Shown: in pieces, positions 26,209 to 35,450 of the stretch | How positions within the stretch are numbered: the first letter of the stretch is position 1 | How the letters are laid out: every line of letters begins with the position of its first letter | NCBI RefSeq assembly: GCF_031846525.1 | Contig: NZ_JAVRHM010000013.1 | Span: 62,001 to 126,000, forward strand | Reading direction: 5' to 3' | Source of the DNA: Autumnicola patrickiae | Lineage (GTDB): Bacteria > Bacteroidota > Bacteroidia > Flavobacteriales > Flavobacteriaceae | Length of the DNA: 64,000 nt | The notes under the pieces: generated by a model | What the model was told of the DNA's origin: nothing | Database searches by the model: none | The model's input: the letters and a program-made list of their open reading frames with translations, nothing else | Made by a program: the position numbers and the translations under genes

Positions 26209-27894
26209 TTAATTGTTAAGAGATTTTCTATCTGTTTTACTGTCTACAAAAGAACTTAAATCCTGATAAGCTTTCATTAAGTTTTCGTATTTAGAAATTT
26301 TTGCATCTTCAGGATGATATTCTGCTTCAAAATCGCTACCTAAAGTTTTGCTGGCCTCAATGACATTCGGAAAAATTCCTGCAGCTACAGAAGCATATAT
26401 CGCTGCTCCCAATGCCGGAGCTTCGTCAGACTTCGCAACCTTAATTGGCTTTTTAAGTACGTTTGCTAAAGTTTGCATAATAAACGGTGATTTTCTTGCA
26501 ACCCCTCCAATTCCTATTACGCTATCAATCCTAACACCTTCCTGCTCAAATCTATCAACTATTTCTTTTGATCCAAAACAAATTGCGTTAACAAGTGCTT
26601 TAAAAATATGTGGGGCTCTTGTTCCAAGTGACAGGTTAGAAATGGCACTTTTCAGCTCCTGATTGGCATCGGGTGTCCTACGACCATTAATCCAGTCCAA
26701 CGCTATTGGAATGCTTTCTGATAGTTCTATTTCTTCAGCCTGTTCTGAAAGTTTTCTAATGAAATTCTTCTCAATTTCCGCTTTCAGATTTTCTTTTTGT
26801 TCCGAAGAAAGTATTTCAGAATTTAAAACAAGATTATCTACCGGCCATGAAAGTACATCCTTAAGCCAGGCTAATAAATCACCAAAAGCCGATTGTCCAG
26901 CTTCCAAACCGATAAAGCCCGGAATAACCGAACCGTCTACCTGTCCGCAAATCCCGCGTACTGTTTTATCTGCAATTACTTCTTTGGAGGATACAATAAT
27001 ATCGCAGGTAGAAGTTCCCATAACCCTTACAAGAGTATGTTCATCTATTTTTGCACCTACTGCACCAGAATGTGCATCAAATGTTCCTACGGCAACCACA
27101 CAATCTGTAGTTAACCCTAATTTATCTGCCCATTCCTTGCTCAGGTTTCCTGCAACCTCGTCTGAAGTGTATGTTTCATTATATAACCTACCGCGTAATT
27201 CACCAAGATAAGGGTCCAGTCTGTTCAGAAAATCTTCGGAAGGAAGGCCTCCCCAGCTTTCGTGCCACATCGCCTTATGTCCCGCAGCACAACGACTTCT
27301 TTTAAAGCCTTCCAGATCCTGATTATCGATAATATGATAAGTCATTAAATCGCAATGTTCCATCCAGGTATATGCCGAATTTTTCACATTTTCGTCCTCC
27401 CGAATTATATGCGCTATCTTCGCCCAAAACCATTCTGAAGAATAAATTCCTCCTTCATACTTGGTATAATTTTCACCTCCCCAGTTTTCAGCAAGTTCAT
27501 TAATTTCATTGGCCTCCTCAATTGCTGTATGATCTTTCCATAAGACCATCATTGCGTTTGGGTTATCCTTAAATCCTTCCTGCAAAGCCAAAGGTGTTCC
27601 ATCTTTAGATACAGGAACTGGTGAAGATCCTGTTGTATCTATACAAATACCTTTTACATCCCCTCCGTTTACTTTACTTTTGGCAATTACACCTTTAATG
27701 GTTTCTTCCAAGCCTTCAATATGATCTAAAGGATGTTGCCGAAAACGATTGCTGGATGCATCACAAAATTGTCTTTCTTTCCATCTTGGATACCAGTAGA
27801 CAGACGATGCGAGCTCATCTCCGTTCTTTGTATCAAGCAAAACCGCCCTCACCGAATCTGTTCCGTAATCCAATCCTATTACATATGTACTCAT
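26209..27894 (-). CDS. araB: L-ribulokinase
   Basis: 561 residues. The FGGY kinase fold shows VIGLDYGTDSVRAVLLDTKN at the N-terminus, CIDTTGSSPVPV, a WMEHCDLMTYHI segment, VGTFDAHSGAVGA around the catalytic aspartate, and the C-terminal GIGGVARKSPFIMQTLANVL signature with the adenosine-site APALGAAIYA. It phosphorylates L-ribulose with ATP. It is the first gene of the araBDA-galM-symporter operon. A TATATTTG promoter element and a large perfect inverted repeat lie in front of it, pointing to repression by the AraR encoded 14 kb away. Confidence 0.97.
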   Translation of the reverse strand: MSTYVIGLDYGTDSVRAVLLDTKNGDELASSVYWYPRWKERQFCDASSNRFRQHPLDHIEGLEETIKGVIAKSKVNGGDVKGICIDTTGSSPVPVSKDGTPLALQEGFKDNPNAMMVLWKDHTAIEEANEINELAENWGGENYTKYEGGIYSSEWFWAKIAHIIREDENVKNSAYTWMEHCDLMTYHIIDNQDLEGFKRSRCAAGHKAMWHESWGGLPSEDFLNRLDPYLGELRGRLYNETYTSDEVAGNLSKEWADKLGLTTDCVVAVGTFDAHSGAVGAKIDEHTLVRVMGTSTCDIIVSSKEVIADKTVRGICGQVDGSVIPGFIGLEAGQSAFGDLLAWLKDVLSWPVDNLVLNSEILSSEQKENLKAEIEKNFIRKLSEQAEEIELSESIPIALDWINGRRTPDANQELKSAISNLSLGTRAPHIFKALVNAICFGSKEIVDRFEQEGVRIDSVIGIGGVARKSPFIMQTLANVLKKPIKVAKSDEAPALGAAIYASVAAGIFPNVIEASKTLGSDFEAEYHPEDAKISKYENLMKAYQDLSSFVDSKTDRKSLNN

Positions 27895-27916
27895 TGTATT
27901 TTTTTTATCTTCAAAA

Positions 27917-27924
27917 CAAATATA
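27917..27924 (-). promoter_or_regulatory. -7 element of the araB operon
   Basis: The minus strand reads TATATTTG, an exact match, 23 bp before the araB start codon. The palindrome at 27929-27969 covers the -33 region of this promoter. Confidence 0.6.
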
Positions 27925-27928
27925 AAAA

Positions 27929-27969
27929 TTAAAATTAATAAGTGTTATAGAAACACTTATTAATTTTAA
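27929..27969. promoter_or_regulatory. Candidate AraR operator at the araB promoter
   Basis: Two perfectly complementary 17-bp arms (TTAAAATTAATAAGTGT and ACACTTATTAATTTTAA) flank a 7-base spacer, TATAGAA. The core AATTAATAAGTGT-N7-ACACTT recurs in front of susC (41878-41903). That one-arm match plus the position over the -33 region of araB supports an operator of the Nudix-type AraR. A terminator role is unlikely because it is AT-rich and lacks a T-run. Confidence 0.7.
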
Positions 27970-28124
27970 GATTTCCTTAATGCGTTTTCATTTTTAAAAC
28001 TGTTCACAGTATAAGCAGCTAATTTCACTATTGCTATGCCTCTGAATACTTTAATTTTTTTCAGGAATGAAGTTCTCTGAAGTGTAAAAAATTTAGGTTT
28101 TTCCAATGCTAACATCGCTGCCAT
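27966..28124 (-). CDS. Doubtful small ORF, 52 aa, between the GH43 gene and araB
   Basis: The reverse-strand ATG at 28124 opens a 52-codon frame (MAAMLALEKPKFFTLQRTSF and so on), basic and without a signal peptide. It fills the gap between the end of the glycosidase operon and the araB operator, and its stop overlaps the operator by a few bases. No family is recognised. It may be chance coding. The rest of the gap shows no terminator for the upstream operon. Confidence 0.25.
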   Translation of the reverse strand: MAAMLALEKPKFFTLQRTSFLKKIKVFRGIAIVKLAAYTVNSFKNENALRKS

Positions 28125-28136
28125 TCTTAAAAATCA

Positions 28137-29240
28137 TTAATAAAATTCAAAAACCGGTCTTCCGTTGTCATCAAATTCAACCTCCATCATTCTTGCATGA
28201 CGATTAGGATCGTATAAAGGATCTGCCTTAATTTCTTCTAACGATCTTTTATCTGTTGCAGGTACCATTTTTGGATCTCCAACTGCCTTTTCGTAATCTC
28301 TCGCATGATAAATCATTAATGGATCTCCATTTTCGTCGATGGTAAAGGAATTATGTCCCGGACCATAAAGCCCTTTTTCTTCATTGGTTTTTAAAACCGG
28401 ATATCTTGACTTTTTCCAGGAATTTCTATCCAATAAATCAGCATCTTCCTCGGCTTCCATCATTCCCATAGCATAAGAAGCTCCGGTGGCACTTGCTGAA
28501 AACGTGATAAAGATTTTGCCATTGTTTTTAATCACCGCAGGTCCTTCATTCACCCAAAAATCAACACGTTCCCAATCGTAATCTGGCGTGGTGAGCATAA
28601 ACTGAGCTGTTTTTAATTTAATAGGTGACTCCATTTCAGCTAAGTATAAATTAGAAGCTGCGAATTGTCCCCCGGTTTTTTCTGCCCAACTGAAATAGCG
28701 CTTTCCATTGTGTTCAAAGACAGTTCCGTCTAAAGAAAAATCGGTAAAGCTTTTGGGGTCATTATCTGCTGCCTGCATCATTCCAAGCTCCACCCATTCA
28801 TCCTTTAATGGATCCTGGCCATCAAGTTCCAACACATAAGGTCTCAACGCCCATATATCGTCTTCTTCACTCGCTGCAAAATACACATACCATTTTCCAT
28901 CTAAATAATGAATTTCCGGTGCCCAAATGTGACGACTCATCGGTCCACTTTCGTGCTTTTCCCAAACTGTAAAAGGCTCTGCATTTTGCAACCCCTCAAT
29001 GGTTTTTGCCCGTCTTATTTCAATGGCATCGTATGTTGGAACAGAACCTGTAAAATAGTAGTAACCGTCTGTATGCCTGTAAACAAATGGATCTGCTCGT
29101 TGCAGCACAATAGGATCATTTGACTCATGGGTAGCTTTAACATTCCCCGTATGATCTTGCGCTTCTAATTGCGATAAATTAGCACATCCCATCAAAGAAA
29201 AAGCTATAAGCATTAGGTTTATTAATGATTTTGTCTTCAT
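28137..29240 (-). CDS. GH43 exo-alpha-L-arabinofuranosidase, lipoprotein
   Basis: 367 residues. A lipobox (AFSLMGC, C19) is followed by a single five-bladed beta-propeller. The catalytic acids are visible as RADPFVYRH (base), FSLDGTVFEH (pKa modulator) and WVNEGPAVIK (general acid). The ADPF...YYYFTGSVPTYD opening resembles GH43 subfamily 26 exo-1,5-alpha-L-arabinofuranosidases; the subfamily is from memory. It would release arabinose from the ends of arabino-oligosaccharides. The residues after the cysteine (ANLSQLEAQ) lack an acidic export signal, so it probably faces the periplasm. It is the last gene of the PUL operon. Confidence 0.87.
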   Translation of the reverse strand: MKTKSLINLMLIAFSLMGCANLSQLEAQDHTGNVKATHESNDPIVLQRADPFVYRHTDGYYYFTGSVPTYDAIEIRRAKTIEGLQNAEPFTVWEKHESGPMSRHIWAPEIHYLDGKWYVYFAASEEDDIWALRPYVLELDGQDPLKDEWVELGMMQAADNDPKSFTDFSLDGTVFEHNGKRYFSWAEKTGGQFAASNLYLAEMESPIKLKTAQFMLTTPDYDWERVDFWVNEGPAVIKNNGKIFITFSASATGASYAMGMMEAEEDADLLDRNSWKKSRYPVLKTNEEKGLYGPGHNSFTIDENGDPLMIYHARDYEKAVGDPKMVPATDKRSLEEIKADPLYDPNRHARMMEVEFDDNGRPVFEFY

Positions 29241-29304
29241 ATGAGTTTGTTTGATTTTAATTTAGTTTTTCAAAAGCATTTAGCTGATTGATGGATTTAT
29301 TCAA

Positions 29305-30297
29305 TTATTTTAGAACATCATTTTTGAGCGATGGCCATTGCTCCTCATCCCATTCTAATTCGGCTACTTTAAGTTTAGCAGCTCCATTGTCATTAGCATC
29401 ATAAGCATGGAAGAAAATATAATCTTTGCCATCAAAAGTATAAGTACTGTTATGGCCCGCACCATACCAATTTTCATTTCCTTCAATTATTAAAGTTCCA
29501 CCACCTTCGGTTAAAGGTTTTCCTTCTCTGTCTACGTAAGGGCCGGTAACATCTTTTGATCTTCCCACAACAACTTTATATGTACTTCTGTCTCCACGGC
29601 AACAAAGATCCCAGGAAAGAAATTGGTAGTAGTAACCATTTTTCTTGAAAATGAAAGGAGCTTCTAAAGCAGCATCCCCGGCATCCGCATCTGGTAATTC
29701 AAAGGATCGCTCTCTTCTTGAAATAGTATGCCATTCCTGAGGCTGTGCAACCTCCTTAAGATTTTCATTCATTTTAACCATTTTAAGTCCATCCCAAAAG
29801 GAGCCAAAAGCTAACCACGGAGTACCTTCATCATCAAAAACGAGATTAGGATCTATGGCATTCCACATATCACGATTTGGAACCGACTGCACCACAATCC
29901 CGTGGTCTACCCACTCGTAATTCTCGTCTTCAGGATTTAAAGTAGTATTTGTCGCTACGCCCATTGCTGAAGTGTTCTTTCCAAAGGCCGAAACTGAATA
30001 ATATATATAGTAAGTGCCATCGTGCAAGGTAATATCCGGAGCCCATATATGATTTTTAAAATCAGGCACAACGCTGTCTGTCCATTCTGGTTTTTCTTCA
30101 AAAACAGCAGGTTCACGCTTCCAGTTTTTAAGATCTTTAGAACTATAAACCCCAATTCCGCGGCCGGTGTTATACAAGTAATACGTGTCACCTTCTTTAG
30201 CAACTACCGGATCATGAACTCTTATATCCTGTGCTTCTGAAGAAAAAATACCCGCGGCAAAGGCGAGAATCATAAGGAATCTTACATTTAATTTCAT
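29305..30297 (-). CDS. GH43 arabinan endo-1,5-alpha-L-arabinosidase
   Basis: 330 residues. A signal peptide ends at SSEAQ|D. The propeller has IRVHDPVVAKEGDTYYLYNT (base Asp), MWNAIDPNLVFDDEG and ALEAPFIFKKNGYYYQF (general acid Glu), with WDLCCRGDRSTYKVVVGRS typical of the endo-arabinanase group (GH43 subfamily 5 type). It cuts alpha-1,5-arabinan or its oligosaccharides internally, here likely in the periplasm. It lies 12 bp downstream of another GH43 gene in the same operon. Confidence 0.9.
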   Translation of the reverse strand: MKLNVRFLMILAFAAGIFSSEAQDIRVHDPVVAKEGDTYYLYNTGRGIGVYSSKDLKNWKREPAVFEEKPEWTDSVVPDFKNHIWAPDITLHDGTYYIYYSVSAFGKNTSAMGVATNTTLNPEDENYEWVDHGIVVQSVPNRDMWNAIDPNLVFDDEGTPWLAFGSFWDGLKMVKMNENLKEVAQPQEWHTISRRERSFELPDADAGDAALEAPFIFKKNGYYYQFLSWDLCCRGDRSTYKVVVGRSKDVTGPYVDREGKPLTEGGGTLIIEGNENWYGAGHNSTYTFDGKDYIFFHAYDANDNGAAKLKVAELEWDEEQWPSLKNDVLK

Positions 30298-30309
30298 ATT
30301 ATAAAGGTT

Positions 30310-31299
30310 TTATTTCTGAATACCTTCAGAAGTCATTTGTACTCGTTTTAATGTTCCATCTTCATTGTAGTAAAGACGGTCAATAGACACCGCTCTTCTG
30401 AAGCTTCCTCCATTTGACTGAATTGCTCCGGTGTGGTAGATAAAATAATCTTTTCCCTGAAACTCCAGTATTGCCTGGTGATTGGTATTGGTATTTCCTG
30501 CAACTTCATTTAAAATACCCTGGTACTCCCATGGCCCGGTAACAGATTTACTCATTGCGTATGCTGTTTTTTCAGGAAAACCAAAAGCATATGATAAATA
30601 GTACCAGTCACCTTTTTTATGAATATAAGGAGCTTCCACGAAGTTTGGTAATTCTACATGGTGAATTTCACCATCCAGTTCTATCATATTATCTTTTAAT
30701 TTTGCCCAATACATGGCGGTATTTCCCCAATACAAATAGGCCTGCCCGTCATCATCAATGTAAACTGTAGGATCAATGTCGTCCCAGGTTATATCTGTGT
30801 ATTCGGTTGTCATGTCATTGGTGATAAGTGCTTCCCCAAGGGCATCCTTGAAAGGCCCAACAGGGGTATCGGCAACAGCAACACCTATCGCTTTACCAGG
30901 GTGGGTGTCATCATGCTCTACTGTCACGTACCAGTAAAATTTTCCGTCTTTTTCGATCACTTCAGCTGCCCATGCATCGCCTTTCGCCCAATCGAAATCT
31001 GTAGGCTTTAAAGGAACCGGATGTTCTTTCCAGTTGACCATATCTGTACTGGAATAAACCAGCCACTCATTCATTCTATAGAAATTAAAATCATCTGGAG
31101 CCTCATCATGCCCAGCGTAAAGATATACAGTCTCATCATGCACAAGCGCAGCAGGATCTGCCGTAAATTTCTCTGTTATAATAGGGTTATTAAAGGATAC
31201 TTCTATCTCAGAATCTCCTCTTTTATCTTCCTGAGCAATTAATGTTGCGCAAGAGAATAACACTGCACCAGCAGATATATTTTTAATCTTAGATCTCAT
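30310..31299 (-). CDS. GH43 family glycoside hydrolase, probable alpha-L-arabinofuranosidase
   Basis: 329 residues. The signal sequence ends near SCATLIAQED; a lipid-attachment cysteine at the LFSC site is possible but not certain. Catalytic acids are visible in FTADPAALVHDE, WDDIDPTVYIDDDG and NFVEAPYIHKKGDWYY. The fold is a bare propeller with no added domain. By context it should trim arabinose side chains or ends. The subfamily (29 or 18-like) cannot be fixed by eye, and some members act on xylose. Tightly linked to its neighbours (12 and 21 bp). Confidence 0.85.
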   Translation of the reverse strand: MRSKIKNISAGAVLFSCATLIAQEDKRGDSEIEVSFNNPIITEKFTADPAALVHDETVYLYAGHDEAPDDFNFYRMNEWLVYSSTDMVNWKEHPVPLKPTDFDWAKGDAWAAEVIEKDGKFYWYVTVEHDDTHPGKAIGVAVADTPVGPFKDALGEALITNDMTTEYTDITWDDIDPTVYIDDDGQAYLYWGNTAMYWAKLKDNMIELDGEIHHVELPNFVEAPYIHKKGDWYYLSYAFGFPEKTAYAMSKSVTGPWEYQGILNEVAGNTNTNHQAILEFQGKDYFIYHTGAIQSNGGSFRRAVSIDRLYYNEDGTLKRVQMTSEGIQK

Positions 31300-31320
31300 T
31301 CTATTTGTTATTTTTCGTTC

Positions 31321-33741
31321 TTATTTTATTAATCTTACTCCATAAATTCCGGCAGTACGGGAACCGGGGAGTGCTTCAAATTTTACATTTAATACTCCAT
31401 TGCTGTTTTTTACAAGTCCAGCAGGAAGCGTATAATCTTTTTCATAAAAGCGGTTTCCTTCTAATCCGTTAAAGCTCTCTTCCGCAATTACTTTATCATT
31501 AATTATAATTTTGAAGTTTCTATCGCTGTCTCCTCCAAAAAATGTTATTCTCAGCTTGCGTGCCTGCTTCTCCTTGTCCACAAGACGATAACTAAACCAG
31601 CCATTGGCATCCCTCCAGTGACGATCGCGATGAACACCAATATTAGAGTTCTCGCTTTCAATAAAATGGTCTGCCTCGGGCTGTTGTTCCCCGGGAGTAA
31701 CCATATCTATGGTTATTGCTGCCAGCATCTTTTCTTCTTTCTCTTTTTCTTTAAGTTCCTTTTTTATTTTCTGAATACCTTCAGTAGTTTCTAAAGGAAG
31801 ATAAAGCACGTACCGCGATTCGTGCAACTTATAAAAAGGAATGAATTCAAGATCTTTAAATTCTGAAGGATATAGCACTTCTGATGCCGAAAATGTTAAT
31901 TTTTTGCCCTCTACCTGTTTTACCAGTTTTTCTATATTTTCAGTTTTATCTGAAAGGAAATAAGGCATTTCCGTTTGCGGAATCATCTCTCCCGCTGCAA
32001 TATGTCCACCCCTGCTGGCATCTGCAAAAAGACCTGGTAAGCTGTCTTTTCCAATTTTAGCTGCCAATACAATAGGACCATATTTTAATGCCTTATAATC
32101 TGATCCATCAGGTAATCTTTCAGAAGTGAGGTGCATAGGCAATTGTACATCTAATCTGTCACCATCTTTCCATTTCCTGTTGATAGAAACATAACTTCCC
32201 GGCTCTGAATTGACCTTTACCGGTTTTCCGTTTACCTCTACCTTAAACTCACCAGGAGCAATCCATTGTGGATATCTTAACTTAAGGTTCATATCCTGCG
32301 GATTTTCAGTCTTTACCAAAAATGATGTGGATTCTTCTTCGGGGAAATTTGTTTCCTGAGTAAGTGAGAAACCTTTTTCTTTCCAATTCAAAATAGAAGG
32401 AATAAATAGGTTTACATAAAGATCGTCTTCGGAATGTGCATAAATAAGCTCATTGTATTTGGCATGATTCTCAATACCAGATCCCACACAGCACCAGAAA
32501 CTGGTTTCCGGCTGCGAATAAACACGATAATGACCTGGCCGCATCGGGGTAAAATATACGAATCCGCCTTTGTCCGGGTTTTGAGAAGAAAGAATGTGGT
32601 TGTAGAGCCCTTCTTCGTAATAATCCAAATACTTTTCCTGACCTTCTGCCTGAAAAAGTTGCTTGCTCAATTTGAGCATATTATAGGTATTGCAGGTTTC
32701 AGGTCCCTGAACACTGTTAATCATCGAAGAAAAATCTGTTGTGGGATGAAAATGCTCACGTACACTATTGCCTCCAATGGCTACCGTGCGTTGATTCACT
32801 ACATTTTCCCAAAAATACTTTGCGGCTTCATGATATTCCTCATCACCAGACAATGCTGCTATCGCTTGAAAACCTACCACTTTAGGAATTTGTGTATTAG
32901 CATGCATTCCGTTTAGTTCATCTTTATGCTTTTTTAAAGGATCAAGAATTTCCTGGTGAGAAAAATTATAGGCAAGATCAAGATATTTCTTATCGCCGGT
33001 AATTTCTGCTACATCTGCAAAAACTTCGTTTAACCCTCCATGTTCTGAAATTAATAGAGACTGTACCTGTTCATCGGTAAGATTCTTTGTAATGTTGATC
33101 ATCCAGTCTGAATAATTTATCAGCATTTCTTTAGCCAATTCGCTATCTGCCAGCAGATATGCATCCCTAAGTCCGGCATAAGTTTTATGAATATTGTAAA
33201 GAGGAACCCATCTGTCATTTAAACTGAAACTGCCGGGATTTAAATTTCCCGATTCAATTTCCTGCCATAATTCCCTGCTCTCTGGCACACCTCCTATATA
33301 ACCATTTCCATAGGAATCCTGTGCTCGTTTTAATTCCTTGAGCATGTAATTTAATCTATCCAGTACTTCCTGATTTCCGGTAGAAGCATACATAAGAGAA
33401 AGTGCTGTTAAATAATGTCCACCAATATGTCCGTCCAACCCAGTATTCTCCCAATTAGGATAACTTTCGGCCTTTGGAGTGAGTCCTGCTTCACGCAAGA
33501 ATGGAAACAGCAACCTGTCGGGATCTAAATCCATGATATATTGCAAATCTACATCCTGTGCATTCTTAAAGGCACCCTCATTTAACTGAACATCCTCTAA
33601 CTCAAAAAATTTAATTTTTTGAGGAGCTTGAGCTTTAACCTGGAATGTGAAAAAAATAAAAAGAAAACCCAGTGCCAGAAAATAAAATTTTCTGACCCCG
33701 GTTTTCACAACTAACAAATTTTTAAATCTCATTTCACGCAA
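31321..33741 (-). CDS. Beta-L-arabinofuranosidase, GH127/GH146 (DUF1680)
   Basis: 806 residues. A signal peptide (cleaved near VKAQA) is followed by the (alpha/alpha)6 barrel with WENTGLDGHIGGHYLTALS and DRWVPLYNIHKTYAGLRDAY. The catalytic cysteine/zinc site is SFWCCVGSGIENHAKY. A beta-sandwich follows with RYPQWIAPGEFKVEVNGKPV, and a further C-terminal domain (HRDRHWRDANGWFSYRLVDK) of the DUF4986/malectin-like kind. These enzymes remove beta-linked L-arabinofuranose. The opening resembles the B. theta GH146 enzyme, from memory. Its presence suggests that the target arabinan carries beta-linked caps. Confidence 0.88.
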   Translation of the reverse strand: MREMRFKNLLVVKTGVRKFYFLALGFLFIFFTFQVKAQAPQKIKFFELEDVQLNEGAFKNAQDVDLQYIMDLDPDRLLFPFLREAGLTPKAESYPNWENTGLDGHIGGHYLTALSLMYASTGNQEVLDRLNYMLKELKRAQDSYGNGYIGGVPESRELWQEIESGNLNPGSFSLNDRWVPLYNIHKTYAGLRDAYLLADSELAKEMLINYSDWMINITKNLTDEQVQSLLISEHGGLNEVFADVAEITGDKKYLDLAYNFSHQEILDPLKKHKDELNGMHANTQIPKVVGFQAIAALSGDEEYHEAAKYFWENVVNQRTVAIGGNSVREHFHPTTDFSSMINSVQGPETCNTYNMLKLSKQLFQAEGQEKYLDYYEEGLYNHILSSQNPDKGGFVYFTPMRPGHYRVYSQPETSFWCCVGSGIENHAKYNELIYAHSEDDLYVNLFIPSILNWKEKGFSLTQETNFPEEESTSFLVKTENPQDMNLKLRYPQWIAPGEFKVEVNGKPVKVNSEPGSYVSINRKWKDGDRLDVQLPMHLTSERLPDGSDYKALKYGPIVLAAKIGKDSLPGLFADASRGGHIAAGEMIPQTEMPYFLSDKTENIEKLVKQVEGKKLTFSASEVLYPSEFKDLEFIPFYKLHESRYVLYLPLETTEGIQKIKKELKEKEKEEKMLAAITIDMVTPGEQQPEADHFIESENSNIGVHRDRHWRDANGWFSYRLVDKEKQARKLRITFFGGDSDRNFKIIINDKVIAEESFNGLEGNRFYEKDYTLPAGLVKNSNGVLNVKFEALPGSRTAGIYGVRLIK

Positions 33742-33778
33742 TTTGCGTTTAAAATAATCCCTTCATGCTGTCTGATTC

Positions 33779-35413
33779 CTATTCTACCTTTTTCCCCCAC
33801 GCCGATCTTCCTGATGAATTTAAACCAACATAAGTTAAGGTGGTATGTCTTGGTGATGCTTCCCAATCCCATGAGTTTGAAACAATATGCTCTTTGTCAT
33901 TAATGGTAAGGGTATTGGAGTCGCTGTCAAAAGACCAGCTACCCGTTATACTTCCTGAAACAGTATTGTCTTCATGAAAAACAACATTTGTAGATTCCTG
34001 AATTTCCCTGTATTGATAATTCAGAGTAATGTGTTCCCAGGTTCCTACTATAGCTTCTTCAGATATCGGTGATTCCGGTACTCCTGCATAACGCTCTGGT
34101 GATACCAAAGGCCAGCCATCTTCTGTCCATTCAATTTTTCTCACATGACCCATCATCACTGCATTAGAAGCATTAATTCCCTGTACTCCTTCAGGTAAAC
34201 GGGCTTGCGAAGAATAAAACCACTGCCCTGTATCCTCATCCTGGAAAACAGAAGGATGGGAAAAACCAACCCAGCCAGGATGATTATTAAAAGCATATGG
34301 ATGTGTTACTATAGGTAAGGCTTCTGCCCCTTCAGTAACACTGGATCCATCTATACCAACATAGGGACCGGTAATATTTTGTGATCTTACAACTCGGGTA
34401 TTATAAGCTACCGAAAGTTCATCATAAGCAAGGAAAAGATAGTAATAGCCAGTTTCTTCATTATAAATTATTTCCGGCCCCTCAAGACCCTGCCAGCGAT
34501 TAGCATTTACATTTCCACGACCTGCAATTCTTACTCCATGATCTTCAACAGTTTCTAACCGGTCTGGCTTTCCTGTTTCAGGATTTACCTGTAAAGCAGC
34601 AATACCCGAATGCCAGGAGCCATAAATTAACCAGTGCTCCCCTTCCGGAGTAACTATAAAACTTGGATCTATAGCATTAAATTTGAAATACCCGCTCCAG
34701 TCATTTCCGTTTTCCCTTAGATAAGTTTCCACTCCATCTGCAACAGAACTCACTACCATTCCTTTGTCTGTCCAATTATTGGAAGCCAGGTCATTGGTTT
34801 CTGCGAGTCCAATAAATGCACGTTCGGTCCATGCAGCATCAGCATCAGATCCAACAATTGGATTGGTGACTACTACACTGTAATAAAGCCGGTAGGTATT
34901 ACCTACTTTAGAAATGTGCGGTGCCCAGAATCCATAATTCGGATTTTCTATAGGATCCAAAGGTGGATCCATACGTGCGCGCATATTATTAAGGGAATCC
35001 TTGATCCATGATGGAGCTTCAGAAAAAACTGCTCCACGATGTTCCCAATTTATAAGATCTGTTGATCGCCGCACCGGGTAGTGACCATGTCCTTCATGTG
35101 CATTTCCATAGGACGCATCAGTTTGATACATATAAAAATACTCTCCATCTTTCTCAACGGTTGGATCGTGGACATTGGCCAGATTCCATTGTGAACGCTG
35201 TTCCCAGGAAGCAATGTTTGTGTAATCATCGGGATAAGTTGGTCCCGCAAAATCATCTGGTTCTGGATCTGTACCAGGATCTGGTTCTGGTTCTGGATCA
35301 ACAGAATCATCTGTAAAGTCCTCATCATCTTCTGAACAGCTAATTGAAACAGTTCCTATAGAAAAAAGAAGAAAAATTATAAGGAATTTTGAATAAAGTT
35401 TCGATTTCTTCAT
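33779..35413 (-). CDS. GH43 endo-arabinanase with C-terminal beta-barrel domain, surface lipoprotein
   Basis: 544 residues. A lipobox ends at C26. The residues after it (CSEDDEDFTDDS) are strongly acidic, matching the lipoprotein export signal used for surface display in Bacteroidota. A Pro/Asp/Glu linker follows, then the propeller with NVHDPTVEKDGEYFYMYQT, FNAIDPSFIVTPEGEHWLIY and LEGPEIIYNEETGYYYLFL, the GH43 endo-arabinanase acids. The last ~90 residues (GTWEHITLNYQ to GKKVE) form the lipocalin-like C-terminal domain found in extended arabinanases. It probably makes the first cuts in arabinan outside the cell, passing oligomers to SusCD. Confidence 0.9.
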   Translation of the reverse strand: MKKSKLYSKFLIIFLLFSIGTVSISCSEDDEDFTDDSVDPEPEPDPGTDPEPDDFAGPTYPDDYTNIASWEQRSQWNLANVHDPTVEKDGEYFYMYQTDASYGNAHEGHGHYPVRRSTDLINWEHRGAVFSEAPSWIKDSLNNMRARMDPPLDPIENPNYGFWAPHISKVGNTYRLYYSVVVTNPIVGSDADAAWTERAFIGLAETNDLASNNWTDKGMVVSSVADGVETYLRENGNDWSGYFKFNAIDPSFIVTPEGEHWLIYGSWHSGIAALQVNPETGKPDRLETVEDHGVRIAGRGNVNANRWQGLEGPEIIYNEETGYYYLFLAYDELSVAYNTRVVRSQNITGPYVGIDGSSVTEGAEALPIVTHPYAFNNHPGWVGFSHPSVFQDEDTGQWFYSSQARLPEGVQGINASNAVMMGHVRKIEWTEDGWPLVSPERYAGVPESPISEEAIVGTWEHITLNYQYREIQESTNVVFHEDNTVSGSITGSWSFDSDSNTLTINDKEHIVSNSWDWEASPRHTTLTYVGLNSSGRSAWGKKVE

Positions 35414-35450
35414 GATTTTTTATTTTAGTCTTGCAAAGCTATCTGCAAAA

